Source: Novosphingobium cyanobacteriorum
GTDB taxonomy: Bacteria; Pseudomonadota; Alphaproteobacteria; Sphingomonadales; Sphingomonadaceae
Length of the DNA stretch: 64,000 nucleotides
Reading direction: 5' to 3'
Assembly (NCBI RefSeq): GCF_029436685.1
Contig: NZ_JAROCY010000015.1
Location: 1 to 64,000 of the forward strand
Shown here: in pieces, positions 1 through 9,006 of the stretch
Layout of the letters: every line of letters begins with the position of its first letter
How positions within the stretch are numbered: position 1 is the stretch's first letter
Notes under the pieces: model-generated
Told to the model about the DNA's origin: nothing
Seen by the model: the letters and a program-made list of their open reading frames with translations, nothing else
The model's database searches: none
Made by a program: the position numbers and the translations under genes

Positions 1-123
1 CCAACATCCCCGCCCTCGCCGTTCGTATGCACAAACGGACAGCCTCAAACATGCCCAAGGGTGGGGTCAATTTTAGACGCCGATTACCCCTCAAACGGGG
101 TCAATTTTGCACGCCGGTCTACA
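1..123. mobile_element. IS21-like insertion sequence end (remnant or right end)
   Basis: Two direct copies of GGGGTCAATTTTnnACGCCG begin at 63 and 97, 34 bp apart. Tandem internal repeats of this GGGTCAATTTT type are characteristic of the ends of IS21-family elements. The outer edge may be near 123, where the text reads TCTACA, but no target duplication can be judged because the rest lies outside the window. The short reading frames before the repeats could be the tail of istB, but I could not recognise it. The element abuts the receptor gene and may have replaced its native promoter. Confidence 0.45.
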
Positions 124-183
124 ATTCAAAGCCGGGGTAAACCGGTGCAGTTTCCACGCGGAAACCTATTGGGAGGTGCCAAG

Positions 184-2670
184 ATGTTGCGTTTGTCGTT
201 GATCGCGGGTGTGAGTATGTCTGCTCTGCTTGCAACATCCGGAGCCCGTGCACAGGAAGCATCTGCCGGCACGATAGGCGAGATCATCGTTACGGCGCGC
301 AAAACTGCGGAGTCGCAGCAAACCGTACCGATCGCCATCACCACGCTAGGCGGCGATGCCCTGCAGCAGAAGACCATACAGAGCGTCCGCGATATCCAGT
401 TCAACGTGCCTGGCTTGGTCAACTATCCCGAACCGCAGGGCGGTGCGCCAGGTTTTGCAATTCGCGGCACGCGTCAGCAGGGAATTACCGGTTCGCAGGG
501 AGGTGTAGCGGTTTATCTCGGCTATGTTCCTCTGACCTCGACAATGTCCATCAAGAACTCGAACTATGACATGCAGTCGGTTCAGGTGCTAAAGGGGCCG
601 CAGGGCACCCTGTTCGGCAAGAACACGACTGGTGGCGCCATCATTTTCATGCCGAACGCGCCGAGTGACAAGTTTGAGGGCATGACCAAGGTTGGCTACA
701 GCCGGTGGGACCGCAAGGACCTGACGGCAATGATCAATGTTCCGATCAGCGAATTCGCTGCGCTGCGTATTGCGGGCCGCTACATCAAGAGCGACGGCCG
801 GCTGAAGAACGTGATCGACCCGAACGATCCGGACGTCGCCTTTTATGATTCGGTCTTCGGGGCGGCCAACCGTTCCACCAAGGACCTGTGGGCGGAAGAT
901 AACCAGTCACTGCGTGTCTCGCTGAAGCTTACCCCAACGGAAAACCTGACCAACACGACCATGTTCGACTGGTATCACCAGACCAAGGATCAGACGGACA
1001 ATCAGGCAGGCCTTATCACGAAGATCAATGGTACCTGCGGTGCACTGTATGGAACCTGGGATTTCTCTAACTTCCCGAATATTGCACCAGCCGCCAACGA
1101 TTCTGGCTGTATCAGTGATTTTGCCCGTCAGCAGCGCCAGGGCAACCAGACGACGACGCGCCTGTGGCCGGTCTATGTTTCGGGTACCTGGTGGGGCATT
1201 ACCAATACGACCGAGCTTGAGATCGGTGATGTCACGGTTCGTAATATTTTCTCGTACCGCAAGGATAACATCGAGAACTCGGAGGACGACAGCGGTGTCG
1301 ACGCGCCCATCCTGAAGGGGTGGAACAAAGTTCCTGCGCATGCTTACACGAATGAAATAAACATCTTTGGTAAGGCATTTGACAACAGGCTTGACTATAC
1401 GATCGGTGCTTTGTGGTCGAATCAAACGACCCGACAGATGCTGAACTATTCAGTTCTCAACTACTGGCGAGATCGCGATCCCTTCGGTGTCCTCCCTGCC
1501 TGGAACCTGTTGAATCCGCGTTGGGCCGACTACACCTACGGCAACAAGACTCTCGCCGGCTTTGGGCAGATCAACTACCATGTGGACGACAAGTTCACGT
1601 TCCTGCTGGGTGGTCGCTACACCAGCAACAAGCAAACCTATCTGGCCAACGAGTACACGGGCATCGCTGCCGGGGTGAATCCCGCTTCATTGATCGGCAA
1701 GCTCGCTATTCAGGGCCTGCCCACCGCATTGTCCAACATGACTTGCGTGACAGGCGCGTTTGCAACTGCCGGCGAAGTGTTTGATGCAGCCAATTGCAGG
1801 CTGCGGCGGAAGGCGAACTTCAATTCGTTCATCTTCAACGCCGGGTTCCAGTACCAAGCAGACCCGCGGACGATGTTTTACGTCAACGTGGGCAAAGGCT
1901 ATCAGTCCGGTGGCTTCAACAATCAGCAGCCGGTTGCCTACGCCACGTTCAAGCCGGAAACGGTCATGAACTTCGAAGCAGGCCTAAAGAAGGACTGGCT
2001 GCTTTTCGGTCGTCCGATCCGGACTAACGCTGCGATGTTCTATGCCAAGTACAAGGATCAGCAACGCTCGCTGAACGGTTCATTCAATGCCGCAGACATT
2101 GCCCGGTTCAACCTGCCACCGAGCTTGCTTGGCAGCTCGTTCATCGCGGTGTTCAATGCGTCCAATTCGACCACATGGGGCGGCGAACTGGAGCTTGCCT
2201 ACAACCTCACCGACCACTTCCAGCTGTCAGCGTTCTACACCTATATCAATGCAAGGTACGACAGCTTCGATTCACCACCATATGGCAATGCATCTGGCCT
2301 TACGAACCTGTCGGGTCGAGCGCTGTCCTCAACACCGGCACACACGGCCAACGTGTCGATGAACTATACCATACCCGTCAATAGCAATGACGGCGGACTG
2401 CGGTTTACATTGAACGCCTATTACCGTTCGAAGGTGCTTACCAACGATCGTGACGCCAGCGTTGACACGACTATTCCAGGGTATGCCATCGTCAATGCCC
2501 GCATCGATCTGATTAAGACGTTGCCGCTTGATATCGGCATTTGGGCCAACAATCTTCTCGATAAGGAATACGCGATCTTCAAGAATTCCACGCTTGATGA
2601 CTTCGGTCTGGCGCGTACGGATTTTGGTGAGCCGCGCGCTTATGGCGTAGAGGTCACTTATCGTTTCTGA
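184..2670 (+). CDS. TonB-dependent outer-membrane receptor
   Basis: This is an 828-residue outer-membrane receptor that would import a substrate using TonB energy. A signal peptide ends at about residue 23 (after ...SGARA). The mature start carries the TonB box EIIVTARK, followed by a plug domain (IRGTRQQG, QVLKGPQGTLFGKNTTGG) and a 22-strand-type barrel ending YGVEVTYRF with the terminal aromatic. I chose the ATG at 184 because GGGAGG sits at 171-176 and the signal peptide begins there; reading further upstream runs into the IS21-like repeats. Its place at the head of a catabolic cluster suggests it takes up the cluster's hydrophobic substrate, but the ligand is unknown. Confidence 0.93.
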   Translation: MLRLSLIAGVSMSALLATSGARAQEASAGTIGEIIVTARKTAESQQTVPIAITTLGGDALQQKTIQSVRDIQFNVPGLVNYPEPQGGAPGFAIRGTRQQGITGSQGGVAVYLGYVPLTSTMSIKNSNYDMQSVQVLKGPQGTLFGKNTTGGAIIFMPNAPSDKFEGMTKVGYSRWDRKDLTAMINVPISEFAALRIAGRYIKSDGRLKNVIDPNDPDVAFYDSVFGAANRSTKDLWAEDNQSLRVSLKLTPTENLTNTTMFDWYHQTKDQTDNQAGLITKINGTCGALYGTWDFSNFPNIAPAANDSGCISDFARQQRQGNQTTTRLWPVYVSGTWWGITNTTELEIGDVTVRNIFSYRKDNIENSEDDSGVDAPILKGWNKVPAHAYTNEINIFGKAFDNRLDYTIGALWSNQTTRQMLNYSVLNYWRDRDPFGVLPAWNLLNPRWADYTYGNKTLAGFGQINYHVDDKFTFLLGGRYTSNKQTYLANEYTGIAAGVNPASLIGKLAIQGLPTALSNMTCVTGAFATAGEVFDAANCRLRRKANFNSFIFNAGFQYQADPRTMFYVNVGKGYQSGGFNNQQPVAYATFKPETVMNFEAGLKKDWLLFGRPIRTNAAMFYAKYKDQQRSLNGSFNAADIARFNLPPSLLGSSFIAVFNASNSTTWGGELELAYNLTDHFQLSAFYTYINARYDSFDSPPYGNASGLTNLSGRALSSTPAHTANVSMNYTIPVNSNDGGLRFTLNAYYRSKVLTNDRDASVDTTIPGYAIVNARIDLIKTLPLDIGIWANNLLDKEYAIFKNSTLDDFGLARTDFGEPRAYGVEVTYRF

Positions 2671-2692
2671 AGATCTTGAAAACGACAAATGA

Positions 2693-2719
2693 GGGCGCGG
2701 CATCCGCCGCGCCCTTTTT
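2693..2719 (+). terminator. Rho-independent terminator of the TonB receptor gene
   Basis: A perfect 9-bp stem (GGGCGCGGC / GCCGCGCCC) with an ATCC loop is followed by five T residues. It lies 23 bp after the receptor stop codon and also separates that gene from the convergent TetR gene. Confidence 0.9.
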
Positions 2720-2768
2720 CATACGAGGCCAGTGAAAGCCAGACTTGGGCTTGTGGGCGGTTTTGCGC

Positions 2769-3422
2769 TCAGGCGTCGGGCCGTGGCGCTAGGCCACGCA
2801 CGAAATGCTCGCCCGACTGCCATACCAGCTTGTCGATATCGGCAACCGGCCCTTCGAGGAAAAACTGCGTGATGTTGCGTAATACGCCAATCAACATAAG
2901 GCGGGCCATTCGGGAAGGAATGGCAGTATCCATCTTGCCTTCGGCGCGAGCATCGTCAAACAGCCGGTCAAAATTGCAGCGCATCTCTCGTGCTGCTGCG
3001 TTGATGCGAACAGTGGCTTCAGGCGTAAGATAACGCCGTTCGTTCATATAGACGGATACATAGTCGCTCTTCTGAACGATGAGCTTGTGATGGGCGGCCA
3101 GGAAACGATGAACACGCTCTTCGAACCTGGTCTCTTGCTCACAGGCGAGGCGCAACGAGGTCATGGGTTGCTCTAGGCCTGCCCGGCAAACCACTTCGAG
3201 GGCCTCGTCCTTGGAACGGAAATAGGTGTAAAGGCTCGCAACCTTAATGCCGAGCATTTCGGCAATCGCCCTCATCCCTGCGCCATGATACCCAAAACGC
3301 GAAAACACGTGGGCCGCCGCGTCAATGACCTGCATACGCCGAGCACTGGGGGAAGCAAGAACGCTGTCAGGCGACTTTGCGTTTCCGACTGGGTCGGTCG
3401 CTGCTACCATCTGGTCGACCAT
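2769..3422 (-). CDS. TetR/AcrR-family transcriptional regulator
   Basis: This 217-residue protein has a typical TetR N-terminal helix-turn-helix at about residues 31-75 (DAAAHVFSRFGYHG, then SLYTYFRSKDEAL) and a helical ligand-binding C-terminal part. About 25 residues precede the HTH. It is convergent with the TonB receptor and lies downstream of the acyl-CoA synthetase on the same strand. Family members such as KstR and KstR2 sense CoA thioesters in sterol pathways, so it is a candidate repressor for this cluster. Its operator and ligand are not evident. Confidence 0.88.
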   Translation of the reverse strand: MVDQMVAATDPVGNAKSPDSVLASPSARRMQVIDAAAHVFSRFGYHGAGMRAIAEMLGIKVASLYTYFRSKDEALEVVCRAGLEQPMTSLRLACEQETRFEERVHRFLAAHHKLIVQKSDYVSVYMNERRYLTPEATVRINAAAREMRCNFDRLFDDARAEGKMDTAIPSRMARLMLIGVLRNITQFFLEGPVADIDKLVWQSGEHFVRGLAPRPDA

Positions 3423-3598
3423 GTTCTAATCTTCTCCAGAATTCGTCAGAAGCTGCCTGCTCACCGGAGCCTCATCGCACTGCCGATTAATGTGATGTCC
3501 CCGTGTCGCTTTCCTGGCGACAGCAGTGCCAACCATTCCCTGGAAAAAGCGCCAACGATGGGTCGATTTGCCATCACGAACATAAGGGGGAACCTCGC

Positions 3599-5680
3599 TT
3601 AGGTCTCTATCACCGCGTCCAGGGCCAGAATGCCGTTGCCCTTGTCAAGCACGAGCAGCGGATTGACCTCTATCGTACGCACAGTCTCTGCATTGGCCGC
3701 AGCAAGGCGGGACAGGGCACTGATTGCCTGCGCCAACGCCACGACATCCGCCTTGGCTCGGCCCCGGAAACCGTCCAGCAGTGGAAAGCTGCGGACTGAA
3801 CGGATCATGTCCATTGCCTGATCCTCGGTGACGGGGGCAAGGCGCATTGTCACGTCTTTCAGAAGCTCGACGGTGACGCCGCCCAAGCCGAACATGATGA
3901 CCGGACCGAGCAAGGGATCTGTATGGACGCCAACTATGCATTCAGTCCCGCCGGTGATCATCGGCGAAACCAGATAACCCTCGATCCGAGCGTCTGGCAT
4001 TGACGCAGTGACCTTGCCTACCATTGCTTCGAGTGTGGCGGCGGCATCCTTCGGGTCAATGCCAAGGGCAACACCGCCGATTTCGGTCTTGTGCAGGATA
4101 TCCGGGGATACAACCTTTATCGCGACGTTGCAGCCAATAGACATGGCCGCTGCCTCTGCGTCAGCCGGGTCCTGAACAAGGTGCTCAGCCGGAGAAGGGA
4201 TGCCAATGCCGGCAAGCATTGCTTTGCTCGCCGCCTCGGAAAGCGCGGTGCCCCGCTCTAGTGTCGGCAGACCTGTCAGATCGCTGGCGTCGGGTAGGTC
4301 CCGGTCCCATGCCAAGGGGAAGGAGGCGAGCGCCGCCAGGGTCTTGATTGCTCTGGCAGGCTCCCGGTAGCAGAGAAAGCCCGCTTCGCCATATTCGGCC
4401 AGCGTTTCGGCATCTGCGGTCACCGACGCTGCCATCGGAACATCGGCAAAGCGCTTGGCCACGGCCTTGAGGCTATCGAGCAGAGGGCGTTTGATGAACG
4501 GCAATCCGGCGATCAGACCAACATTGACGTAGGCGCAGTCAAATTCAGCCGATTCAAGCACCACATCGATGGCACGTGCATACATCGGCGGGTCGTTGGC
4601 TACCTGTCCGGTAAGGTCGATCGGGTTGAATGGTGCGCCATTGGGCGAGATCTCAATGAGCCGGGTCTGAACCGCGGCAGACGCTGTGGGCACGGCAAGT
4701 CCCTCGTCCGCGGCAAAATCGGCTGCCTGTACCCCGATCCCTCCCGAATTGGTCAAGATTGCGAGACGTCGTCCTCGCGGGAAATGGCCACGGCTCGCGG
4801 CATAGGCCACGTCCAGCATTTCTTCGGTCGTGCGGGCGCGATAAACTCCGTAGCGTTCAAACACCGCATCGTAGACTACGTCGGAGCCCGCAAGCGACGC
4901 GGTGTGGGACGCGGCGGCCTTGGCACCCTGTTCGGTCCGCCCCACCTTCAACACGACGACGGGCTTGCGCCGGGCATGTGCGGCAGCGAGCCCGTCGAAG
5001 AACGACTGCCGGTCCCGCACCCCTTCGATATAGCCTACCACAACGTCGACATCGTCGCTCATGGCCATATGATGCATCGCTTCACCCAGGCCTACGTCGG
5101 CTTCGTTGCCGGTGGTGATCCAGACACCGAAGTTCAGTCCCACTTCCTGCGCCGACTTAACGACTTCGCCGGCATAGCCGCCGCTTTGACTGACGAGACC
5201 GAGCCGGCCGGCCGTGCCCTTCACATCGTCAAATATGCCGGAGAAGGACAGGAAGCTCTTCGCATGCAGGTTGTACATGCCGAGGCAATTCGGCCCCAAC
5301 AACCGCATTCCGGCAGCATTTGCTATGTCGACCATGCGCTGCTGCAGCAGAACGCCCTGCTCGCCCATTTCTGCAAAGCCGGCACTAAATATTACCGCGC
5401 CGCCGACACCCTTGCGGGCACAGGCCTCGATGGCGGGCAGCACTGCACCAGTCGGCAGGGCAAGCACGGCACAGTCGATCCGTCCCGGGATGTCGTCTAC
5501 GCCGGCGTAAGCCTTGAGACCTTGCACCTCATCACGGCCTGGGTTCACCGGGAAAATGTCGCCCGCAAATCCCACCTCCTTCAGATGGCGCAAGGCGCGG
5601 CCACCGATACGGGTGACATCGCCTGAAGCGCCGATCATGGCGACTGAACGGGGGCGCAGTAGAATGTCGAGGCTGGTCAT
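3599..5680 (-). CDS. ADP-forming acyl-CoA synthetase (acetate--CoA ligase family)
   Basis: This 693-residue single-chain NDP-forming acyl-CoA synthetase would activate a carboxylic acid to its CoA thioester with ATP giving ADP. In order it has a CoA-binding Rossmann domain (about 5-130), succinyl-CoA-ligase-like flavodoxin domains, with the phosphorylated His likely H259 in the loop AASHTASLAGSD, and a C-terminal ATP-grasp domain (about 470-693). I chose the internal ATG at 5680 because the family begins at MTSLDILLRP; residues upstream of it are not family-like. With the CaiB-type transferase it is one of only two evident CoA-loading enzymes in the window. The substrate cannot be inferred. 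Confidence 0.88.
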   Translation of the reverse strand: MTSLDILLRPRSVAMIGASGDVTRIGGRALRHLKEVGFAGDIFPVNPGRDEVQGLKAYAGVDDIPGRIDCAVLALPTGAVLPAIEACARKGVGGAVIFSAGFAEMGEQGVLLQQRMVDIANAAGMRLLGPNCLGMYNLHAKSFLSFSGIFDDVKGTAGRLGLVSQSGGYAGEVVKSAQEVGLNFGVWITTGNEADVGLGEAMHHMAMSDDVDVVVGYIEGVRDRQSFFDGLAAAHARRKPVVVLKVGRTEQGAKAAASHTASLAGSDVVYDAVFERYGVYRARTTEEMLDVAYAASRGHFPRGRRLAILTNSGGIGVQAADFAADEGLAVPTASAAVQTRLIEISPNGAPFNPIDLTGQVANDPPMYARAIDVVLESAEFDCAYVNVGLIAGLPFIKRPLLDSLKAVAKRFADVPMAASVTADAETLAEYGEAGFLCYREPARAIKTLAALASFPLAWDRDLPDASDLTGLPTLERGTALSEAASKAMLAGIGIPSPAEHLVQDPADAEAAAMSIGCNVAIKVVSPDILHKTEIGGVALGIDPKDAAATLEAMVGKVTASMPDARIEGYLVSPMITGGTECIVGVHTDPLLGPVIMFGLGGVTVELLKDVTMRLAPVTEDQAMDMIRSVRSFPLLDGFRGRAKADVVALAQAISALSRLAAANAETVRTIEVNPLLVLDKGNGILALDAVIET

Positions 5681-5919
5681 TTTGAGCCCATGCAAAAGGA
5701 GGTGACCTTGGTGACTAGTGCCGGATTGACATGGTCTCAACCAAGGGCCGGAGGGCGGATGGAACTATCATCCACGTGCTGCGCCGCTCACTGGCGCACG
5801 GTCCGCATACCACCTGCTGCCATCAGGCTGGGCTGCAAACCGGGGTGCGCTTTTTGATAAGGAGCTTGCGGGTATCCGTCGCGTCAAGGTGATGCATCGG
5901 GCATGAGGCGGACCCCCGT
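5681..5919. other. Non-coding gap between synthetase and crotonase genes
   Basis: About 240 bp upstream of the acyl-CoA synthetase and downstream of the crotonase gene, both read leftwards. It should hold the synthetase promoter if that gene is not co-transcribed. I see no clear hairpin terminator or strong promoter match. Confidence 0.4.
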
Positions 5920-6870
5920 TCACCGATCGGTACGTAGACGGACAATCCCGTCTCCGAACGGACCATCGCGATTTGCAAGTGCCTGCTTGAAGCCGCTCTC
6001 TGCCATGTCCTTGCGAAATCCGAGGCGGCGCGGTCCGGTTCCGAGATGGGCGCGCGCATCCATTTCCACGGCAAGGCGCTGCATTGTCATCATGCCCATT
6101 TGTTCAAGCGACATGTTGACTATGCGCTTGTGTGCGGAATTCAGTTCCGGATCGACGAGAGCGACGCGCTGGGCCAGTTCCATCGCGAAGTCATCCAGCT
6201 CTTCGGCCGGCACGGCGTCCAGTACCAGGCCAAGCTTTGCGGCATCGCGGCCGAGCAGTACGTCGCCGGTCATCAGCAGCCGCTTGGCCCATTGTGGTCC
6301 CAGGTGATAAGTCCACATGTGGGCTGGCGGTGAACCGTTCGCGCGCGTTGCCGGAAATCCGATGCGCGCGGTTTCCGAGGCAACCAGCATGTCGCAGCGG
6401 AACGCCAGGTCCGTACCGCCAGCGAGGCAGTTGCCGTGGATCTTGGCGATCACAGGCTTGTGCATTTCGTAGATGATGTTGGGAAGCGACTGGAAGCGTT
6501 CCATCGACCAGCAGTCGTTGTCAAAATTGGCGGACGACTTGCGATAGCTGATCTTGTTGCCGTCCGGATCGACCTGATCGACCCCGTAAGCTGCGACAAG
6601 GTCATAGCCGGCGCAGAAGTCCTTGCCTTCGCCCGCCAGGAGGACAACGTTGACATCCTCGCGGTCATCGGCTTCCAGCAGAGCATCGCGCAATTCAAGC
6701 AGCAGTTCGTTGGACAAGGCGTTGCGACTCTGCGGTCGATTCATTGTGACGCACGCCACGGCGCCAACCATTTCGAATTTGATGAATTGCGGGTTCTTCA
6801 GCCACTTGCCGGAATAATTTTCCACTGTCGCCTCGCTGTTTCTCGCGCTTGCCCGCGCGTTGGATTGCAT
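5920..6870 (-). CDS. Enoyl-CoA hydratase/isomerase (crotonase) family protein
   Basis: This 316-residue crotonase-fold protein shows the family landmarks VLLAGEGKDFCAGYDL (oxyanion loop) and HGNCLAGGTDLAFRCD. Aligned by eye with rat crotonase, the first catalytic Glu is Asp here and the second is Ala, so a simple hydratase activity is not assured; isomerase or hydrolase roles are possible. The ATG at 6870 was preferred because the 43 residues upstream do not resemble the family. It is divergent from the SDR/dehydrogenase operon starting at 7089. Confidence 0.88.
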   Translation of the reverse strand: MQSNARASARNSEATVENYSGKWLKNPQFIKFEMVGAVACVTMNRPQSRNALSNELLLELRDALLEADDREDVNVVLLAGEGKDFCAGYDLVAAYGVDQVDPDGNKISYRKSSANFDNDCWSMERFQSLPNIIYEMHKPVIAKIHGNCLAGGTDLAFRCDMLVASETARIGFPATRANGSPPAHMWTYHLGPQWAKRLLMTGDVLLGRDAAKLGLVLDAVPAEELDDFAMELAQRVALVDPELNSAHKRIVNMSLEQMGMMTMQRLAVEMDARAHLGTGPRRLGFRKDMAESGFKQALANRDGPFGDGIVRLRTDR

Positions 6871-7088
6871 GGACGCTACGGTGGCTGGGCTGTAGTTGAC
6901 CAGTGCAATCAGCACGCGGTGCGCATCATCACGGTCACGATTGTCAGTTGGGATTGCCCTGAACCGGGGAGGCGGTTGATGTCGCACCGAAAACACCATG
7001 ATGATTTCGTGATGGGCCCGCGTTGCCGCTCATGTGGGGCAATCCTATACGCTAGCGATCATCGTCTCGCTTCGGGATCTGCATCAGC
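6871..7088. promoter_or_regulatory. Divergent promoter region (crotonase / SDR-ACAD operon)
   Basis: A 218-bp intergenic stretch lies between two genes transcribed away from each other, so at least two promoters must be here. I did not find a convincing -35/-10 pair or a strong dyad by eye. Confidence 0.5.
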
Positions 7089-7880
7089 ATGGATAACAAG
7101 GTCTCGGTCAACCCGATGTCGCTCGCCGACCGAACGGTCATTGTGACAGGCGCGGGCCAGGGTATCGGGCGGGCCGTCGCGGAACTTGTCGTGGCGTTGG
7201 GGGGGAACGCTGTAGTGGCGGACATGAACCCTGACGCGCTCGCCTTGGCTGAAGCTGACTTCCCGGAAGGGCGCTTCCTCGGTGTTGCAGCAGACATTTC
7301 CGACGAAGCTGCAGTGCAGAATCTGGTCCATCAGGCAGTTCAGACCTTCGGTGCGGTGCATGGATTGGTTAATAATGCGGGAATCACCCGGACAGCGATG
7401 ATCGACAAGATGACGATCGAGCAGTGGAACCAGGTCATATCCGTCCATCTGACCGGAGCGTTTCTTTGTACCCAAGCGGTGGGCCGGCACATGATCGCCC
7501 GCGCAAAGGCCGGGGAGGAAAATCCAGGAGCGATCGTCAACATTTCCTCCGATGCGGGTATCCAGGGGACGGTTGGGCAGATCAACTATGCCACGGCCAA
7601 GGCTGGCATACTGGGAGCAACCATGAGCACCGCGCGCGAATGGGCGAAGTACGGCATCCGCGCCAATTGCGTCGCCTTTGGCGTCGTTGAAACACCAATG
7701 ACCGAGACCATTCGCACCAACGAGAAGTTCCGGGAAACCTACATGGCTAGAATTCCGCTTGGTCGCTTCAGCACGGCGCAAGAAGTGGCGCAACCAGTCT
7801 GTTTCCTGTTGTCAGAGGCGGCCTCGTTCATCACCGGCCAGCGCGTGTCGGTGAACGGCGGCATGCAGATGGCGGTCTGA
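7089..7880 (+). CDS. Short-chain dehydrogenase/reductase (SDR)
   Basis: This 263-residue classical SDR carries TGAGQGIG near residue 20 for NAD(P) binding, the structural NNAG, and the catalytic Ser...YATAK pair. The C-terminus SFITGQRVSVNGG is typical of FabG-like enzymes. It would oxidise or reduce a hydroxyl/keto group, in this setting probably a 3-hydroxyacyl-CoA or a ring alcohol. It is the first gene of a tight operon: the next acyl-CoA dehydrogenase begins 4 bp after its stop codon. Confidence 0.93.
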   Translation: MDNKVSVNPMSLADRTVIVTGAGQGIGRAVAELVVALGGNAVVADMNPDALALAEADFPEGRFLGVAADISDEAAVQNLVHQAVQTFGAVHGLVNNAGITRTAMIDKMTIEQWNQVISVHLTGAFLCTQAVGRHMIARAKAGEENPGAIVNISSDAGIQGTVGQINYATAKAGILGATMSTAREWAKYGIRANCVAFGVVETPMTETIRTNEKFRETYMARIPLGRFSTAQEVAQPVCFLLSEAASFITGQRVSVNGGMQMAV

Positions 7881-7884
7881 GGCA

Positions 7885-9006
7885 ATGGGCTGGCGTGTCG
7901 ACAACGAACTGCAGCAGATGCTGCGGGACAGCGCGCAAGGCTATCTGGGCGACGCGGGCGGGGCGCCCCACGCGCGCAGGGTGCGTGCGCTGTCGGACGG
8001 GTTTGACCCGGCGACCTGGGCGAGCTTCGGCGAGCTTGGCTGGACTGGAGTGCTGCTCCCGGAACGGCTAGGCGGCTCGGAATTGGGACTTGAGCCGGCA
8101 CTGACGCTCGCGGAGGAACTGGGCCGTAGCATTGCGCCGGAACCCTTCGTCGCTTCATCCGTGATCGCTGGCACGCTGCTTTCTGCTGCAACGACCGATG
8201 CTGCCACCGAACTTGGCATTGCCTTGGCGCAGGGCCGACGCAGCGTTACCTTGGCCTGGCAGGAAAATCGCGGTTCTCTAGGCCTGCCGCCATTTGTTAC
8301 CTGTCTTCAGAATGGCATGTTGAGTGGCACGAAGGTCCACGTGCCCGGTTGGCATCCCGGCGTGGCCCTGCTCGTCGCGGCAGTTTCCGCAACTGGACCG
8401 GTCGTGGTGCTGGTCGATCCAACGGCGGCAGGGGTGACCATCACTGCGAGCCGGCTCACCGATGCAACATTGGCCGCAGATATCGTGTTTGACCGGGTAG
8501 CGATCGCCGATGATGCCGTTCTGCTTCGCGGTGCGGCCGCCGAAGCCGCGCTCCAACTGGCACTGGCCCGCGGGACTGTTGCGCTTTCCGCGCAACTCGA
8601 AGGGCTCGCCGGGGCGCTCTGGCAAATGACGGCCAGCTATATGAAAGACCGGTTGCAGTTTGGCAGTCGCTTGTCCGATTTTCAGGCACTTCGCCATCAG
8701 ATGGTCGATCTCTCCGCCGGGATCGAACTCGCCGCAGCCAGTTGGCGTGCTGCGGCCACTGCGCTTGATAGCGGTGTCGGCGTGGATCTTGCTATCCACG
8801 CGGCCAAGGCGCGCTGCTCGCAGGCAGCACAGGATATGAGCCGCTGGGCAATCCAGTACCACGGGGCCTTTGGCTATACTGATGAAGCCGATGTCGGCCT
8901 GTTCGTTCACGCGGCGCTGGCTTGGTCAACCTGGCTTGGCAACCCTGCGGCCCACCGTCGCGCCGCACTAGTCGCCTACCGCAGCGGGAATGTCCGTCAT
9001 GGCTGA
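7885..9006 (+). CDS. Acyl-CoA dehydrogenase, small (non-catalytic) subunit, pair 1
   Basis: This 373-residue acyl-CoA dehydrogenase-fold protein lies between an SDR and a second dehydrogenase gene. The C-terminal FAD-contact motif is QYHGAFGYTDE. At the helix-G position where its partner has the catalytic Glu it reads LALARGTVAL, with no acid. That fits the cofactor-binding but inactive half of an alpha2beta2 dehydrogenase such as mycobacterial ChsE4-ChsE5. The start is 4 bp after the SDR stop with GAGG just upstream, and its 3' end overlaps the partner gene by 17 bp, which suggests translational coupling. Confidence 0.9.
   Translation: MGWRVDNELQQMLRDSAQGYLGDAGGAPHARRVRALSDGFDPATWASFGELGWTGVLLPERLGGSELGLEPALTLAEELGRSIAPEPFVASSVIAGTLLSAATTDAATELGIALAQGRRSVTLAWQENRGSLGLPPFVTCLQNGMLSGTKVHVPGWHPGVALLVAAVSATGPVVVLVDPTAAGVTITASRLTDATLAADIVFDRVAIADDAVLLRGAAAEAALQLALARGTVALSAQLEGLAGALWQMTASYMKDRLQFGSRLSDFQALRHQMVDLSAGIELAAASWRAAATALDSGVGVDLAIHAAKARCSQAAQDMSRWAIQYHGAFGYTDEADVGLFVHAALAWSTWLGNPAAHRRAALVAYRSGNVRHG

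Noticed and set aside
4784..5626. A 280-codon open frame on the plus strand
   Set aside because: It is antisense to the well-supported ADP-forming acyl-CoA synthetase.
7059..7793. A 244-codon minus-strand open frame
   Set aside because: It is fully covered by the plus-strand SDR with complete catalytic motifs.
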